Assembly: GCA_035550055.1 (NCBI GenBank)
Contig: DASZRO010000081.1
Span: forward strand, 1 to 34,696
From: Mycobacteriales bacterium
Lineage (GTDB): Bacteria > Actinomycetota > Actinomycetes > JAFAQI01
DNA length: 34,696 bases
Direction: 5' to 3'
Part shown: piece by piece, positions 1-8,606 of the stretch
Position numbering within the stretch: position 1 is the stretch's first letter
Layout of the letters: the number at the start of each line of letters is the position of its first letter
Made by a program: the position numbers and the translations under genes
The notes under the pieces: generated by a model
Told to the model about the DNA's origin: nothing
Database searches by the model: none
Seen by the model: the letters and a program-made list of their open reading frames with translations, nothing else

Positions 1-455
1 CGCCAGCGTTCCAGGTCGCCGGTCGGCTGCTCGACGAGCAGCACGATGCCGCGGTTGGGCCGGAACGCAACGACGTCGGCCGACACCGCGACCCGCGGCG
101 CGGCCTGGACACCGCGAAGCGCGAGCAGCCGGGTTGACAGCGACGGCCGTCGTTCGGGGAACCGGCCGACCTCGGCGAGGTGCGCGCCGAGTGCCATGAA
201 GTCGTCGTAGGTCTGCTGCACCGGGTCGGCGAACAGATAGCTGACGACGCCGCCGACGCTGCGTAACGGCTCGGTCGCGGCGATGACGTGGTCGGCGTAC
301 TCGCCGTCGGCGATCCACCGGGCGCCGAGCGCCACGCCCGGCAGCGAGTACTGCTCGGGCATGTGGTCGAGCAGATGCCAGCGCAGGTAGCTGCCGTCGT
401 CGCCGGCCGGCGCCGGCGGGGTGATGCTGAAGAATCCGGCGCGGACGCGGCTCAT
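1..455 (-). CDS. Partial protein of unknown function, possibly ferredoxin-like (EthD/DABB) fold
   Basis: The gene reads leftward from an ATG at 455 and runs off the left edge, so the C-terminus is missing. About 151 residues are visible. The N-terminus (MSRVRAGFFSITPP) is followed by a segment containing YLRWHLLDHMPEQ, which resembles the HxPE-like stretch of EthD/dimeric alpha-beta-barrel proteins. That resemblance is weak and I do not assign a function. There is no signal peptide or membrane segment. It is divergent from prfB, with about 50 bp between the two start codons, and the hexamer CATGAT ends six bases before its ATG, as expected for a leaderless transcript. The reading frame is open throughout with typical high-GC codon use. 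Confidence 0.7.
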   Translation of the reverse strand, partial: MSRVRAGFFSITPPAPAGDDGSYLRWHLLDHMPEQYSLPGVALGARWIADGEYADHVIAATEPLRSVGGVVSYLFADPVQQTYDDFMALGAHLAEVGRFPERRPSLSTRLLALRGVQAAPRVAVSADVVAFRPNRGIVLLVEQPTGDLERW

Positions 456-461
456 GGGTAG

Positions 462-467
462 ATCATG
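462..467 (-). promoter_or_regulatory. Candidate -10 element of the partial gene (leaderless start)
   Basis: CATGAT on the minus strand is separated by six bases (CTACCC) from the ATG at 455. It keeps the A at position 2 and T at position 6 of actinobacterial -10 boxes. No convincing -35 is seen. The call rests on the same spacing at many genes in the window. Confidence 0.4.
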
Positions 468-492
468 GCCGAGCCGGCCCGGCCGGCCCCGG

Positions 493-498
493 TAGCCT
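493..498 (+). promoter_or_regulatory. Candidate -10 element of prfB (leaderless start)
   Basis: TAGCCT lies eight bases before the GTG at 507. No Shine-Dalgarno sequence precedes this GTG, so a leaderless mRNA starting at or next to the start codon is likely. The element supports 507 over the upstream in-frame ATG at 465. Confidence 0.5.
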
Positions 499-506
499 CG
501 CTGTTC

Positions 507-1622
507 GTGTCAGCCGAACCGAGTGAGGAGCTCAAGGAGCTCGCGGCGACGCTCTCCTCGATCGAGGTGGTGCTCGGACCGGATGAGATGCGTGGCGAGC
601 TCGCCGCGCTGGAGACCGAGGCCGCCGACCCCGATCTGTGGGGGGACCAGGAACGCGCGCAGCGGGTGACCCGCCGCATGGCGACGTTGCGCGCCGATCT
701 GGCCCGGCTCGACGGGCTGCACAGTCGCCTCGACGACCTCGCCGCGGCGATCGAGCTGGGCGACGAGGACCTGCTCGGGGAAGCCGTCGCGGATCTGCCG
801 TCGCTGCGCTCGGACATCGAAGGGCTCGAGATCCGCACCCTGCTCTCGGGCCAGTACGACGAGCGTGACGCGGTCGTCACGATCAACTCCGGTACCGGCG
901 GAACGGACGCCGCCGACTGGGCCGAGATGCTGATGCGGATGTACCTGCGGTGGGCGGAGCGCCACGACTACGCCACCGAGGTCTTCGACACCTCCTACGC
1001 CGAGGAGGCCGGCATCAAGTCGGCAACCTTCGTCGTACGCACGCCGTTCGCGTACGGCACGCTCGCGGGCGAGCACGGCGTCCACCGGCTGGTCCGGATC
1101 TCGCCGTTCGACAACCAGGCGCGCCGCCAGACCTCCTTCGCCGGCGTGGACATCACGCCGGTCGTCGAGGAAGCCGACCACGTCGACATCCCCGAGGACG
1201 AGATCCGGGTCGACGTGTATCGCTCGTCCGGCCCAGGCGGGCAGGGGGTCAACACGACCGACTCGGCGGTCCGGCTCACCCACATCCCGACCGGGATCGT
1301 CGTGACGTGTCAGAACGAGCGCAGCCAGATCCAGAACCGCGCCCGCGCGATGGAGGTGCTCGCCGCGAAGCTGCTGGAGGAGCGCCGCAAGGCCGAGGCG
1401 GCCGAGATGGACCGGCTCAAGGGTTCGCGCAACACGGTGGGGTTCGGCAGCGACGACAAGGTCCGCGACTACGTGCTGCATCCCTACCAACTGGTCAAAG
1501 ACGCCCGAACCGGGCTCGAGGTGGGCAACACGGGCGCGGTCCTCGACGGCGACATCGACGCGTTCATCGAGGCCGAGGTCCGCTGGCGTCGCAGCCAGGC
1601 TGACGGGGCGTCGTCCAACTAG
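507..1622 (+). CDS. prfB: Peptide chain release factor 2
   Basis: RF2 recognises UGA and UAA stop codons in the ribosomal A site and triggers peptidyl-tRNA hydrolysis. The anticodon-like SPF tripeptide is present in [15 protein letters not shown], and the catalytic GGQ motif in [14 protein letters not shown]. The GTG at 507 gives 371 residues, normal for bacterial RF2, and follows a -10-like TAGCCT. An in-frame ATG at 465 would add 14 residues with no homology expected. There is no in-frame UGA early in the gene, so the autoregulatory +1 frameshift known in E. coli prfB is absent. The stop codon TAG at 1620-1622 doubles as the first half of the ftsE -10 hexamer. The order prfB-ftsE-ftsX-smpB is a familiar actinobacterial arrangement. 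Confidence 0.96.
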   Translation: MSAEPSEELKELAATLSSIEVVLGPDEMRGELAALETEAADPDLWGDQERAQRVTRRMATLRADLARLDGLHSRLDDLAAAIELGDEDLLGEAVADLPSLRSDIEGLEIRTLLSGQYDERDAVVTINSGTGGTDAADWAEMLMRMYLRWAERHDYATEVFDTSYAEEAGIKSATFVVRTPFAYGTLAGEHGVHRLVRISPFDNQARRQTSFAGVDITPVVEEADHVDIPEDEIRVDVYRSSGPGGQGVNTTDSAVRLTHIPTGIVVTCQNERSQIQNRARAMEVLAAKLLEERRKAEAAEMDRLKGSRNTVGFGSDDKVRDYVLHPYQLVKDARTGLEVGNTGAVLDGDIDAFIEAEVRWRRSQADGASSN

Positions 1623-1625
1623 ACT
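1620..1625 (+). promoter_or_regulatory. Candidate -10 element of ftsE, overlapping the prfB stop codon
   Basis: TAGACT begins with the prfB TAG stop and ends six bases (GTCGGG) before the ftsE GTG at 1632. This predicts an internal promoter giving a leaderless ftsE mRNA in addition to read-through from prfB. Confidence 0.5.
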
Positions 1626-1631
1626 GTCGGG

Positions 1632-2321
1632 GTGATTCGCTTCGAGTCGGTGACCAAGACCTACCCGACGAGCACCCGCCCAGCGCTGGACAACGTGAGC
1701 GTCGACGTCGACAAGGGCGAGTTCGTCTTCCTGGTCGGTCAGTCCGGCTCCGGCAAGTCGACCTTCCTGCGGCTCGCGCTCAAAGCGGAGATCCCGACGA
1801 AGGGCGAGATCTGGGTGGCCGGAAAGCAGCTGTCCCGGCTCTCCCATTGGCGGGTCCCCGCGCTGCGCCGTCAGATCGGCACCGTGTTCCAGGACTTCCG
1901 GTTGCTGCCGAACAAGACGGTGGCCGAGAACGTCGCCTTTGCCCTCGACGTGATCGGCAAGCCGCGCCACGTCGTCGCCAAGGTGGTGCCGGAGGTGCTC
2001 AGCCTCGTCGGCCTCGACGGCAAGGAGAACCGCAAGCCCGACGAGCTCTCCGGTGGTGAGCAGCAGCGCGTCGCGATCGCGCGCGCGTTCGTCAACCGGC
2101 CGCGGGTCCTGCTCGCCGACGAGCCGACCGGAAACCTCGACCCGGCCACCAGCGTCGGCATCATGAAGCTGCTCGACCGGATCAACCGCACCGGTACGAC
2201 GGTCGTCATGGCGACCCACGACTCGAACATCGTCGACTCGATGCGCCGCCGCGTGGTCGAGCTCGAAGGCGGCCACGTCACGCGCGACCAGAGTCGCGGC
2301 GTGTACGGGTACGCGCAGTAG
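1632..2321 (+). CDS. ftsE: Cell division ATP-binding protein FtsE
   Basis: This is the ATPase of the FtsEX complex, which links cytoplasmic ATP hydrolysis to activation of peptidoglycan hydrolases at the septum. The 229-residue protein has Walker [10 protein letters not shown] near residue 37, a Q-loop at VFQDF, the ABC signature [15 protein letters not shown] and Walker [13 protein letters not shown], followed by the H-loop in MATHDSN. The length is typical for FtsE. The start is GTG, ten bases after prfB, with TAGACT six bases upstream. ftsX follows after 12 bp. Confidence 0.96.
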   Translation: MIRFESVTKTYPTSTRPALDNVSVDVDKGEFVFLVGQSGSGKSTFLRLALKAEIPTKGEIWVAGKQLSRLSHWRVPALRRQIGTVFQDFRLLPNKTVAENVAFALDVIGKPRHVVAKVVPEVLSLVGLDGKENRKPDELSGGEQQRVAIARAFVNRPRVLLADEPTGNLDPATSVGIMKLLDRINRTGTTVVMATHDSNIVDSMRRRVVELEGGHVTRDQSRGVYGYAQ

Positions 2322-2333
2322 CGGGCGGTCGAG

Positions 2334-3233
2334 ATGCGTACTGAGTTCGTGCTGTCCGAAGTCGGGATGGGACTTCGCCGCAACGTGACGATGACCATCG
2401 CCGCGGTCATGACCGTCGCGATCTCGTTGACCCTGCTCGGCATCGCGCTGATCATCCGGATCGGCGCCGACCAGCTCGAGCACGACCTGCTCAACCAGAT
2501 CGAGGTTTCGGTCTACCTGCAACCCGAGTGCGGCACCCCCAACGCCGGCGCGAACTGTTTGACGCCCGCCGACCGGACCAGCGTGGAGAGCACGCTCCAG
2601 CAGCTCCCGCAGGTCGAGGACATCACCTACATCTCGCAGGCTGACGGGTTCAAGCGCTTCGAGAGCGAGTTCCGCGACGATCCCGATCTGGTCAAGCACA
2701 CCCCGCCGGATGCGATCCCTGAGTCCTTTGCGGTGAAGCTGAAGGATCCGCACGAGTTCGCAGTCGTCAACAGCGCGGTCGGGCGGGCGCCGGGCGTCCA
2801 GTCGGTCACGAACGCTTCCTCGAGCCTGAAGCGGCTGTTCTCCTTCTTCCATCACGTCACGCTCGGTGCGCTGCTGCTGACCGTGCTGTTGCTCATCTCG
2901 ACCTGTCTGCTGATCTACAACTCGATGCGCGTTGCGGCCTTCAGCCGACGTCGCGAGACCGGGATCATGCGACTGGTCGGTGCCTCCGACTTCTACATCC
3001 AGGCGCCGTTCGTGCTCGAGGGGACCGCCGCCGGCGTCGCCGGATCCGGGCTGGCGGTGCTGCTGCTGATCGCGGTGAAGTGGTACATCAGCTCGACACT
3101 CGCCACGCGGGTGCTGACGCCGTTCGGCGAGTGGTCGACGCTCGCCGAGGCGCTCCCCATCGTGATCGTGATCGGCATCCTGCTGCCCGCGATCGCTTCG
3201 TTCCTCACGCTGCAACGCCACCTGCGGGTCTGA
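2334..3233 (+). CDS. ftsX: Cell division permease-like protein FtsX
   Basis: FtsX is the membrane partner of FtsE. The 299-residue protein has a short cytoplasmic N-terminus, a first membrane helix at about residues 20-43, and a periplasm-equivalent domain of about 130 residues containing two Cys (in PECGTPNAGANCLTP) that could form a disulfide. Three more helices follow at roughly 180-203, 228-250 and 270-290. The topology and length fit actinobacterial FtsX, whose outer loop recruits RipC-type cell-wall hydrolases. The stop TGA shares one base with the ATG of the following protease gene, suggesting translational coupling. Confidence 0.95.
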   Translation: MRTEFVLSEVGMGLRRNVTMTIAAVMTVAISLTLLGIALIIRIGADQLEHDLLNQIEVSVYLQPECGTPNAGANCLTPADRTSVESTLQQLPQVEDITYISQADGFKRFESEFRDDPDLVKHTPPDAIPESFAVKLKDPHEFAVVNSAVGRAPGVQSVTNASSSLKRLFSFFHHVTLGALLLTVLLLISTCLLIYNSMRVAAFSRRRETGIMRLVGASDFYIQAPFVLEGTAAGVAGSGLAVLLLIAVKWYISSTLATRVLTPFGEWSTLAEALPIVIVIGILLPAIASFLTLQRHLRV

Positions 3234-4390
3234 TGTTCGCGGGTCGCGGCCGGTCGATCACCGCGGTCGCGGCGGCGGTCGCGGCTGCCTTCGCCGCCGG
3301 TGGTGCGGTGGGTGCGACGGTGCATCCCGGTCAGCATCACGCTGACGGGAGCGTGCTCGATCAGGCGCAGCAGGCGATCGAGGCCCGCGCGGCCAACCCG
3401 ATCCCGCTGGCTGAGCTCCAGCACGCCGCGGTCGAGGGCATGCTGCACGCGCTCGGCGACCCGTGGTCGGCGTACTACGAACCGGCGCAGTACGCGAGCT
3501 TCCAGCAGACGCTGTCCGGCTCCTACAGCGGTGTCGGCGTGTGGGTGCGTCGTACGCCGGACGGGGTGCTGCTGATCGACAGCGTCGAAGCGGGCTCACC
3601 GGCCGCGGCAGCCGGCCTGCGTCCCGGAGACGTCCTCGAAGCGGTCGCCGGACTGCCGGTCGCGGGCATGACGGTCGCCGACGTCGTCTCGCGGTTGCGT
3701 GGCGAACCGGGCACTGACGTGTCGATCCGGGTCCAGCGAGACGGACGGTCGCAGCTCGACGTGCTGGCCCGCTCGACGATCGCCGACGACGACGTGACGG
3801 CCTCGCGGGTCGCGCCGGGGGTCGAGCGGCTCCGGATCGCCGCGTTCACCAGTGGCGTCGGACGGTGGGTCTACCAGCAGGTCGCCAAGGCCGCGGACGA
3901 GCACCTGCGCGGCATCATCCTGGACTTGCGCGACGACCCCGGTGGGTTGCTGACGGAAGCGGTGTCGACGGCGTCGGCGTTTCTCGCCCGGGGCCCGGTG
4001 GTGTCCTACGTGCAGCGGGGGAGCGCCCCCGACGTACTCGACGCGCTCGGTGGCGGCAACACCGGCATCCCCCTCGTCGTCCTCGTCAACGGCGGCACCG
4101 CCAGCGCCGCCGAGATCGTGGCCGGCGCGTTGCAGGACCGCGGCCGCGCGGTGATCGTCGGCACTCCGACGTTCGGCAAGGGCAGCGTGCAGGCGCCGGA
4201 CCAGCTCTCCGACGGTTCCGACATCGAGCTGACGATCGGCCACTACCTGACCCCCGACGGCCGTTCGCTCGACGGTGTGGGCATCACCCCTGACGTGCTG
4301 ATCGGTCCGGACACCTCGAATGCCGAGCTCTACCGGCGCGCGACCGAGGTGCTGTCCGGGCTGACCGCCGACGCCGGAAGCGCCGGCTGA
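3233..4390 (+). CDS. S41 family C-terminal processing peptidase with PDZ domain
   Basis: This is a CtpA/Prc-type serine protease, probably anchored or exported. The start chosen is the ATG at 3233, which overlaps the ftsX stop by one base. It gives 385 residues beginning with an Ala-rich hydrophobic segment (about residues 8-28) that fits a signal or anchor. An upstream in-frame GTG would run into ftsX and is rejected. A PDZ domain covers about residues 95-170 ([15 protein letters not shown]). The S41 catalytic domain has Ser291 in GGTASAAEI and Lys316 in TFGKGSVQ, the Ser/Lys dyad spacing of 25 seen in Tsp. Its coupling to ftsEX suggests a role in envelope processing at division, which is inference. 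The substrate cannot be told from sequence. Confidence 0.92.
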   Translation: MFAGRGRSITAVAAAVAAAFAAGGAVGATVHPGQHHADGSVLDQAQQAIEARAANPIPLAELQHAAVEGMLHALGDPWSAYYEPAQYASFQQTLSGSYSGVGVWVRRTPDGVLLIDSVEAGSPAAAAGLRPGDVLEAVAGLPVAGMTVADVVSRLRGEPGTDVSIRVQRDGRSQLDVLARSTIADDDVTASRVAPGVERLRIAAFTSGVGRWVYQQVAKAADEHLRGIILDLRDDPGGLLTEAVSTASAFLARGPVVSYVQRGSAPDVLDALGGGNTGIPLVVLVNGGTASAAEIVAGALQDRGRAVIVGTPTFGKGSVQAPDQLSDGSDIELTIGHYLTPDGRSLDGVGITPDVLIGPDTSNAELYRRATEVLSGLTADAGSAG

Positions 4391-4403
4391 TGGGGGAGCA
4401 GCC

Positions 4404-4880
4404 GTGGTGAAGGAGTCCGGCCGCAAGCTGATCGTGCAGAACCGCAAGGCGCGTCACGACTACGCGATCGAGGACGTCCTCGAGGCAGGCATGGTCCTCG
4501 TCGGCACCGAGGTGAAGTCGCTGCGGGCCGGCCGCGCCTCACTGGTCGATGCCTTCGCCAGCGTGCGGGACGGGGAGGTGTGGCTGGAGAACCTGCACAT
4601 TCCCGAATACACCGAGGGCACCTGGACCAACCACGAGCCGCGGCGCCGCCGCAAGCTGCTGTTGCACCGCGGCGAGATCGACAAGCTGGTGCGCACCACC
4701 AAGGAGTCCGGCTTCACGCTGGTCCCGCTGTCGATGTACTTCAAGGACGGCCGGGTCAAGGTGGAGATCGCGGTCGCGCGCGGCAAGAAGGCCTATGACA
4801 AGCGCCAGACGCTCGCGGCACGCGACGCCCAGCGGGAGATCGCCCGCACCGCGGGACGCCGCCACAAGGGCCGGGAGTGA
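4404..4880 (+). CDS. smpB: SsrA-binding protein SmpB
   Basis: SmpB binds tmRNA and delivers it to stalled ribosomes for trans-translation. The 158-residue protein contains [20 protein letters not shown], the conserved EVKSLRAG stretch, [11 protein letters not shown] and the basic C-terminal tail [19 protein letters not shown]. The start is GTG at 4404 (a second GTG follows at 4407), preceded by GGGGGAG at about five bases, so this gene is translated through a Shine-Dalgarno site. Its stop overlaps the next gene in GTGA. The RNA partner ssrA is in the same window at 8607-8966, separated by an amidohydrolase, an HNH gene and a metal-type operon. Confidence 0.97.
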   Translation: MVKESGRKLIVQNRKARHDYAIEDVLEAGMVLVGTEVKSLRAGRASLVDAFASVRDGEVWLENLHIPEYTEGTWTNHEPRRRRKLLLHRGEIDKLVRTTKESGFTLVPLSMYFKDGRVKVEIAVARGKKAYDKRQTLAARDAQREIARTAGRRHKGRE

Positions 4881-5770
4881 CCACGCCGCCGCTGTCCGAC
4901 TCCGACGTCGTCGGCTACTGGCACGCCCTCGGCCTGCCCGGCATCGTCGATGCCCACGTGCACTTCATGCCGGAGTCCGTGATGCGCAAGGTGTGGGCGT
5001 ACTTCGACGGCAAGGGACCGCTGACCGGACGCGAGTGGCCGATCGAGTACCGGTGGCCCGAGACAGACCGGCTCGCCCACCTGCGCGGCATGGGGGTCCG
5101 TGCCTTCCCTTCGCTCGTGTATGCCCACAAGCCCGGCATGTCCGAGTGGCTGAACGGCTGGGCGGCGCAGTTCGCGGCCGCCAACCCGGACGTGATCGCG
5201 ACGGCCACGATGTTCCCCGAGCCGGGGGTCGCGGGCTATGTCGATGCGGCGCTGCGGGAGGGCGCGCAGCTGTTCAAGGTGCACGTGCAGGTGGGCGGCT
5301 TCGACCCGCGCGACGCCTTGCTGGACGAGGCCTGGGGGATGGTGGCCGACGCCGGCGTACCGGTGGTGGTGCACGCCGGCAGTGGCCCGACGGCGGGCGC
5401 CTTCACCGGTCCCGGTCCGATCGGCGAGGTACTCGCGCGCCATCCGACGCTGGCCCTCATCGCGGCGCACATGGGAATGCCGGAGTACGACGAGTTCCTG
5501 GCCTTGGCTGAGACCTATCCGAATGTGATGGTCGACACGACACTGTGCTTCACCGACTTCAGTGGCAGCGCCGCACTCGGTCCCGTCCTCGCGTTCCGGC
5601 TGGCTGCGCTGCAGCACAAAGTGCTGCTCGGATCTGACTTCCCCAACATCCCGCACCCGTTCGCTCACCAGATCGAGGCACTTGCCCGGCTCGACCTGGG
5701 CGATGACTGGATGCGTGCGGTTCTGTGGAACAACGCCGCCCGGTTGTTCGGCGTCTCAGGCGACGGCTGA
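4877..5770 (+). CDS. Amidohydrolase family protein (amidohydrolase_2 / ACMSD-like TIM barrel)
   Basis: This 297-residue metal-dependent hydrolase or decarboxylase is of the amidohydrolase_2 type. Metal-ligand motifs appear in the expected order: VDAHVHF near the N-terminus, VVVHAGSG in mid-protein, [11 protein letters not shown], and [11 protein letters not shown] providing the late Asp. The GTG start overlaps the smpB stop (GTGA at 4877-4880), implying coupled translation. The substrate is unknown; relatives include 2-amino-3-carboxymuconate semialdehyde decarboxylase and other carboxylic-acid lyases. Its 3' end overlaps the convergent HNH gene by 15 bp. Confidence 0.85.
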   Translation: MTTPPLSDSDVVGYWHALGLPGIVDAHVHFMPESVMRKVWAYFDGKGPLTGREWPIEYRWPETDRLAHLRGMGVRAFPSLVYAHKPGMSEWLNGWAAQFAAANPDVIATATMFPEPGVAGYVDAALREGAQLFKVHVQVGGFDPRDALLDEAWGMVADAGVPVVVHAGSGPTAGAFTGPGPIGEVLARHPTLALIAAHMGMPEYDEFLALAETYPNVMVDTTLCFTDFSGSAALGPVLAFRLAALQHKVLLGSDFPNIPHPFAHQIEALARLDLGDDWMRAVLWNNAARLFGVSGDG

Positions 5771-7060
5771 TTCCGGCGGGTCGGGGTCGCCGGTCAGCGG
5801 GTCCTGCTCCCTCGTCGTATAGGTGAAGCCGAGGAAGCTGGTCCAGGTCAGGGACCCGTCGGCATTGACGCCGACCTTCCACCGCTTCTTGGTCTTGAGC
5901 TGATGGTGCAGCTTGCACAGCGGCTGGAGGTTGTCGGGATTGGTGTCGCCGCCGCGGCCGTGCTCGAGTCGATGGTCGAGCTCGCACTGGTAGGCCGGGC
6001 GCGAGCAGCCGACCATCACGCATCGCGGCTGGGTGGCTTCGACCAGGTCGCGGAGCAGCTTCGAGGGTCGGTACTTGCGGCCGAGGTCGATGACGGTCCC
6101 GGTCAGCGGGTCGGTGACGAGTCGCCGCAAGGTCGCGTCGGCGGCGATCCGGCGTGCGGTCTCGGCGGTGATCGGGCCGTACCCGCTGAGCTCCGCCGGG
6201 TCGTCGTTGTCGCCGAGCAGCGTCGGGAGGCCGACCGTCACCAGCACCTGTGCGCGCAGCGCATTCTTGGCCGAGCGCCCGGCCGCTGCGGTGACGGCGG
6301 CGAAGAGCGCCGCGAAGCGCCGCACTCCGAGCGGGCGCTCGTCGCCGGCGCGCCGCATCGCGGCGGCTCGTTCGTCGAGCAGATCCATCATCTGGCGGAC
6401 CTGCTCCGCTTCGCCGTGCGCGGTGATCGTGGCGGTGTCGTCCTCGCCGGGAAGGAACTCGACGTCCGAGTCGGCTCGGGCCTTCTCGGCTCGCTCGGCC
6501 GCGCCCGCCGGGTCGATCGCGATGATCTCCTTGCGAGCGGCACGGGCGAGCTGGCTGGGCGTCCAGCCTCGCGCCACCGCGAGCGGGACGAGCTTGGTCT
6601 CGACGCGTTCCACCACCGCCGGGGAGCAGTTGCGCGTGACGCGATGCAGCGACCTGAGGTGGCCGAGCGTGAGATCGCCGCGATCGAGCGCGGTCCAGCT
6701 CGCCGGCAGGCATTCGTCGATGCGCTCGACGAGCTCGAGGTGCGCCATCGCCGTCGCGAAGGGAGTCGCCGTCGCCGCCGCGATCTCGTTCGCGGCGAGG
6801 ATGTGTTCGTCACCGAGGACGTACGGGTAGAACTCGCGAACTCCGCGGACGCAGTCGCTGGTCGCGATCATCTGCTGGGCTGTGGCCCAGGCGATCAGCT
6901 TGCCCCACAGTGCGTGCACCCGCACCGCCGACCGGGCATCGATCGGAGCCGCCCGGAGCGCGACCAGTCCGGCGGCCATCGACGCGCCGACCGGCATCTC
7001 CTCGAGCACCGCGATCCGGGCGTCCGACCTCGCGAAGGCTGAGGCCAGCGCCGCGTTCAT
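5756..7060 (-). CDS. DUF222 / 13E12-type HNH endonuclease, LexA-controlled
   Basis: The 434-residue protein has an N-terminal DUF222 (REP13E12) region and a C-terminal HNH nuclease motif: Cys-containing RCVMVGCSRPAYQCE, then LDHRLEHGRGG, then NPDNLQPLCKLHHQLKT. Proteins of this family are abundant in actinobacteria, often in mobile or variable regions, and some mycobacterial members (REP13E12) are known to carry LexA sites. The start is ATG at 7060, because the promoter and SOS box lie just upstream and ATG is six bases after the -10. No integrase, repeat or att-like sequence flanks it. The function is DNA cleavage by family inference; the target is unknown. Confidence 0.9.
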   Translation of the reverse strand: MNAALASAFARSDARIAVLEEMPVGASMAAGLVALRAAPIDARSAVRVHALWGKLIAWATAQQMIATSDCVRGVREFYPYVLGDEHILAANEIAAATATPFATAMAHLELVERIDECLPASWTALDRGDLTLGHLRSLHRVTRNCSPAVVERVETKLVPLAVARGWTPSQLARAARKEIIAIDPAGAAERAEKARADSDVEFLPGEDDTATITAHGEAEQVRQMMDLLDERAAAMRRAGDERPLGVRRFAALFAAVTAAAGRSAKNALRAQVLVTVGLPTLLGDNDDPAELSGYGPITAETARRIAADATLRRLVTDPLTGTVIDLGRKYRPSKLLRDLVEATQPRCVMVGCSRPAYQCELDHRLEHGRGGDTNPDNLQPLCKLHHQLKTKKRWKVGVNADGSLTWTSFLGFTYTTREQDPLTGDPDPPESAVA

Positions 7061-7063
7061 GGC

Positions 7064-7079
7064 TCGAACATATGTTCGA
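7064..7079. promoter_or_regulatory. LexA operator (SOS box)
   Basis: TCGAACATATGTTCGA is a perfect 16-bp palindrome and an exact match to the mycobacterial/actinobacterial SOS box TCGAAC-N4-GTTCGA. It covers the -10 of the HNH gene promoter and ends only four bases before the ATG, so bound LexA would block RNA polymerase directly. Confidence 0.92.
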
Positions 7080-7095
7080 ACAAGCCCGACGTCAA
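7067..7095 (-). promoter_or_regulatory. Promoter of the HNH gene (-35 and -10)
   Basis: On the minus strand, TTGACG (7095-7090) is followed by a 17-bp spacer and TATGTT (7072-7067), then six bases and the ATG at 7060. This is a near-ideal housekeeping promoter for a leaderless transcript. The LexA box overlaps the -10. Confidence 0.85.
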
Positions 7096-7154
7096 GGCCT
7101 GTTCTTCGTTGTGGATGAACGGTTCTCGAGTGCGCCTTGTGGACGACGGCTCGG

Positions 7155-7442
7155 CTAGGAACGCACCAGCCGGGCGATGGCTTCTGCGGCCTCACGCAGC
7201 TTGAGGTCGGCCTCGTCGCCCTCGGCGACCGCTTGGCGCACGCAGTGTCCAAGATGGTCCTCGAGCAGGCCGAGGGCCACGGCTTGCAGCGCCTTGGTCG
7301 CGGCCGACACCTGGGTGAGGACATCGATGCAGTACGCATCCTCGTCGACCATGCGGGCGATGCCCCGGACCTGGCCTTCGATCCGGCGCAGCCTCCGCTG
7401 ATAGGCGGCCTTGTCCGCTGAGTAGCCACGCGTCGTGGTCAT
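7155..7442 (-). CDS. CsoR-family metal-sensing transcriptional repressor
   Basis: This 95-residue all-helical regulator belongs to the CsoR/RcnR/FrmR family. It has RRLRRIEGQVRGIARMV at the N-terminus and the metal ligands Cys38 (DAYCIDV), His63 and Cys67 (DHLGHC). The Cys-His-Cys spacing (25 and 4) is that of Cu(I)-sensing M. tuberculosis CsoR, and the extra N-terminal His of nickel/cobalt RcnR is not evident. It is expected to be a tetramer that releases DNA on metal binding. The ATG at 7442 overlaps the permease stop in ATGA, so the two are translationally coupled. The likely operator is 8549-8563, in front of the permease, giving autoregulation. Confidence 0.9.
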   Translation of the reverse strand: MTTTRGYSADKAAYQRRLRRIEGQVRGIARMVDEDAYCIDVLTQVSAATKALQAVALGLLEDHLGHCVRQAVAEGDEADLKLREAAEAIARLVRS

Positions 7443-8530
7443 GAGGCCGCCTTCATCTCGTGGTGAGCACAGTGCTCGATCGTGTCGGCAGAGTCGTTGC
7501 GGCCGCGTCGCAGCAGCACGATCCCGGCGAGGACGACCAGCGCGGCGAGGTTGAGCGCGGTCGTTGCGTCCCACGAGAAGTGCTCCGCGGCGATCAGCCG
7601 TGGCCGCCGGGTCGGCACGCCGCCAGCGGCGCGCATCAGCGGCTGGGTCAGCAGGCCGGCGGTGGTCATGGCGAACCACAGCGTCGCGACCAGGCGCACG
7701 GTGAGGGCGGCGCCGTACAGCTTGCGGTAGATCAAGACCATCGGCAGGGCGATCAAGTCGGCGAAGACGAACGCCATCACCCCGGCGAAACCCACGCCTC
7801 GCTGCCACAGGGCCGCGGCGAGCGGCACATTGCCGATCGAACACACGAAGCTGACCATCGCTACCAACGGACCCACCACCGCGTTCTCGATGGTGGTCCA
7901 CACGCCGTGGCCCGTGACGAAGACCGAGGTCCAGGCGCGGGTGGGTACGCCGACCGCGAGGAACCCCGCGACGACGAAGCCGATCACCATCTCTCGACGC
8001 AGCATCATCAGGTCGGCGAGGGTGTAGCGCGCCGCCGCGCGAAGGCGATCCGCGGGCCGGCCTGGGTCATCGGCCTCCGGCTTCGGGCCGGTCGCTCCCA
8101 CCGCCGCCTGGTCGGCGACCGTGGGCAGGATCGCGGCGATCAGCGCGATCATGATCGACCCGCCGACCAGCTCCGCGACGGCGAACTGCCAGCCGAGCAG
8201 TCGCCACATGACCAGGCCGAGCTCGACGACCAGGTTGGTCGAGGCGACCATGAACACGATCGAGGTCGTGAAGTCGGCGCCCTTGTCGAACAGCGAGCGC
8301 GCGATCGAGGTCGCGGCGTAGGAGCAGGACGAGCTCGCCGCACCCCACAACGAGGCGCGTACGACGGCAACGGGCCGGTGGTCACCAAGGGTTCGTGCCA
8401 TCGCCTGGCGGGAGACCGTGGCCTGGACGACTCCCGACAGGGCGAAGCCCAAGACGAGGGCCCACAGTGTCTGCCAGAGCATGAAGAACGCCTCGTCGAA
8501 GCAGTGCCAGACGGTAGTGACGGCGCCCAC
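7439..8530 (-). CDS. UPF0718/DUF318 (ArsP-like) permease
   Basis: This 363-residue integral membrane protein has about eight to ten predicted helices in two halves and belongs to the DUF318/ArsP permease superfamily. Each half carries a conserved-looking Cys motif: GAASSSCSYAA in the first and SFVCSIGNVPLAAAL in the second. The C-terminus carries a possible metal-binding cluster, EHCAHHEM (residues 352-359). The start is GTG at 8530, seven bases after TAACCT; extending to an ATG at 8596 would translate the operator. Co-transcription with a CsoR-type Cu(I)-like sensor suggests export of a soft metal or metalloid, but the substrate is not determinable here. Relatives include organoarsenical effluxers. 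Confidence 0.82.
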   Translation of the reverse strand: MGAVTTVWHCFDEAFFMLWQTLWALVLGFALSGVVQATVSRQAMARTLGDHRPVAVVRASLWGAASSSCSYAATSIARSLFDKGADFTTSIVFMVASTNLVVELGLVMWRLLGWQFAVAELVGGSIMIALIAAILPTVADQAAVGATGPKPEADDPGRPADRLRAAARYTLADLMMLRREMVIGFVVAGFLAVGVPTRAWTSVFVTGHGVWTTIENAVVGPLVAMVSFVCSIGNVPLAAALWQRGVGFAGVMAFVFADLIALPMVLIYRKLYGAALTVRLVATLWFAMTTAGLLTQPLMRAAGGVPTRRPRLIAAEHFSWDATTALNLAALVVLAGIVLLRRGRNDSADTIEHCAHHEMKAAS

Positions 8531-8537
8531 CCCAGCC

Positions 8538-8543
8538 AGGTTA
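8538..8543 (-). promoter_or_regulatory. Candidate -10 element of the permease-csoR operon
   Basis: TAACCT on the minus strand stands seven bases before the GTG at 8530. The CsoR-type palindrome starts five bases upstream, i.e. between -35 and -10. Confidence 0.6.
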
Positions 8544-8548
8544 CGCCG

Positions 8549-8563
8549 TACCCCCCGGGGGTA
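8549..8563. promoter_or_regulatory. CsoR-type operator
   Basis: TACCCCCCGGGGGTA is a palindrome with 7-bp arms around one central C. It has the TACCCC/GGGGTA form of CsoR-family operators. It sits in the promoter spacer of the permease-csoR operon and 44 bp upstream of the mature 5' end of tmRNA on the other strand. Confidence 0.8.
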
Positions 8564-8606
8564 TGACAGGCGTAGGCTGGACGCCGCAAGAAGCACGACC
8601 CTACGA

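Noticed and set aside
507-600. Possible programmed frameshift in prfB
   Set aside because: No in-frame UGA or frameshift site is present; the gene is continuous from 507 to 1622.
510-3221. A 903-codon open frame on the minus strand opposite prfB-ftsE-ftsX
   Set aside because: It mirrors three well-identified genes. It is rich in Arg, Asp, His and Gln as expected for antisense frames in GC-rich DNA and has no recognisable domain.
7443-7901. N-terminal extension of the CsoR frame
   Set aside because: It lies inside the permease gene in another frame. The ATG at 7442 begins a full-length CsoR protein.
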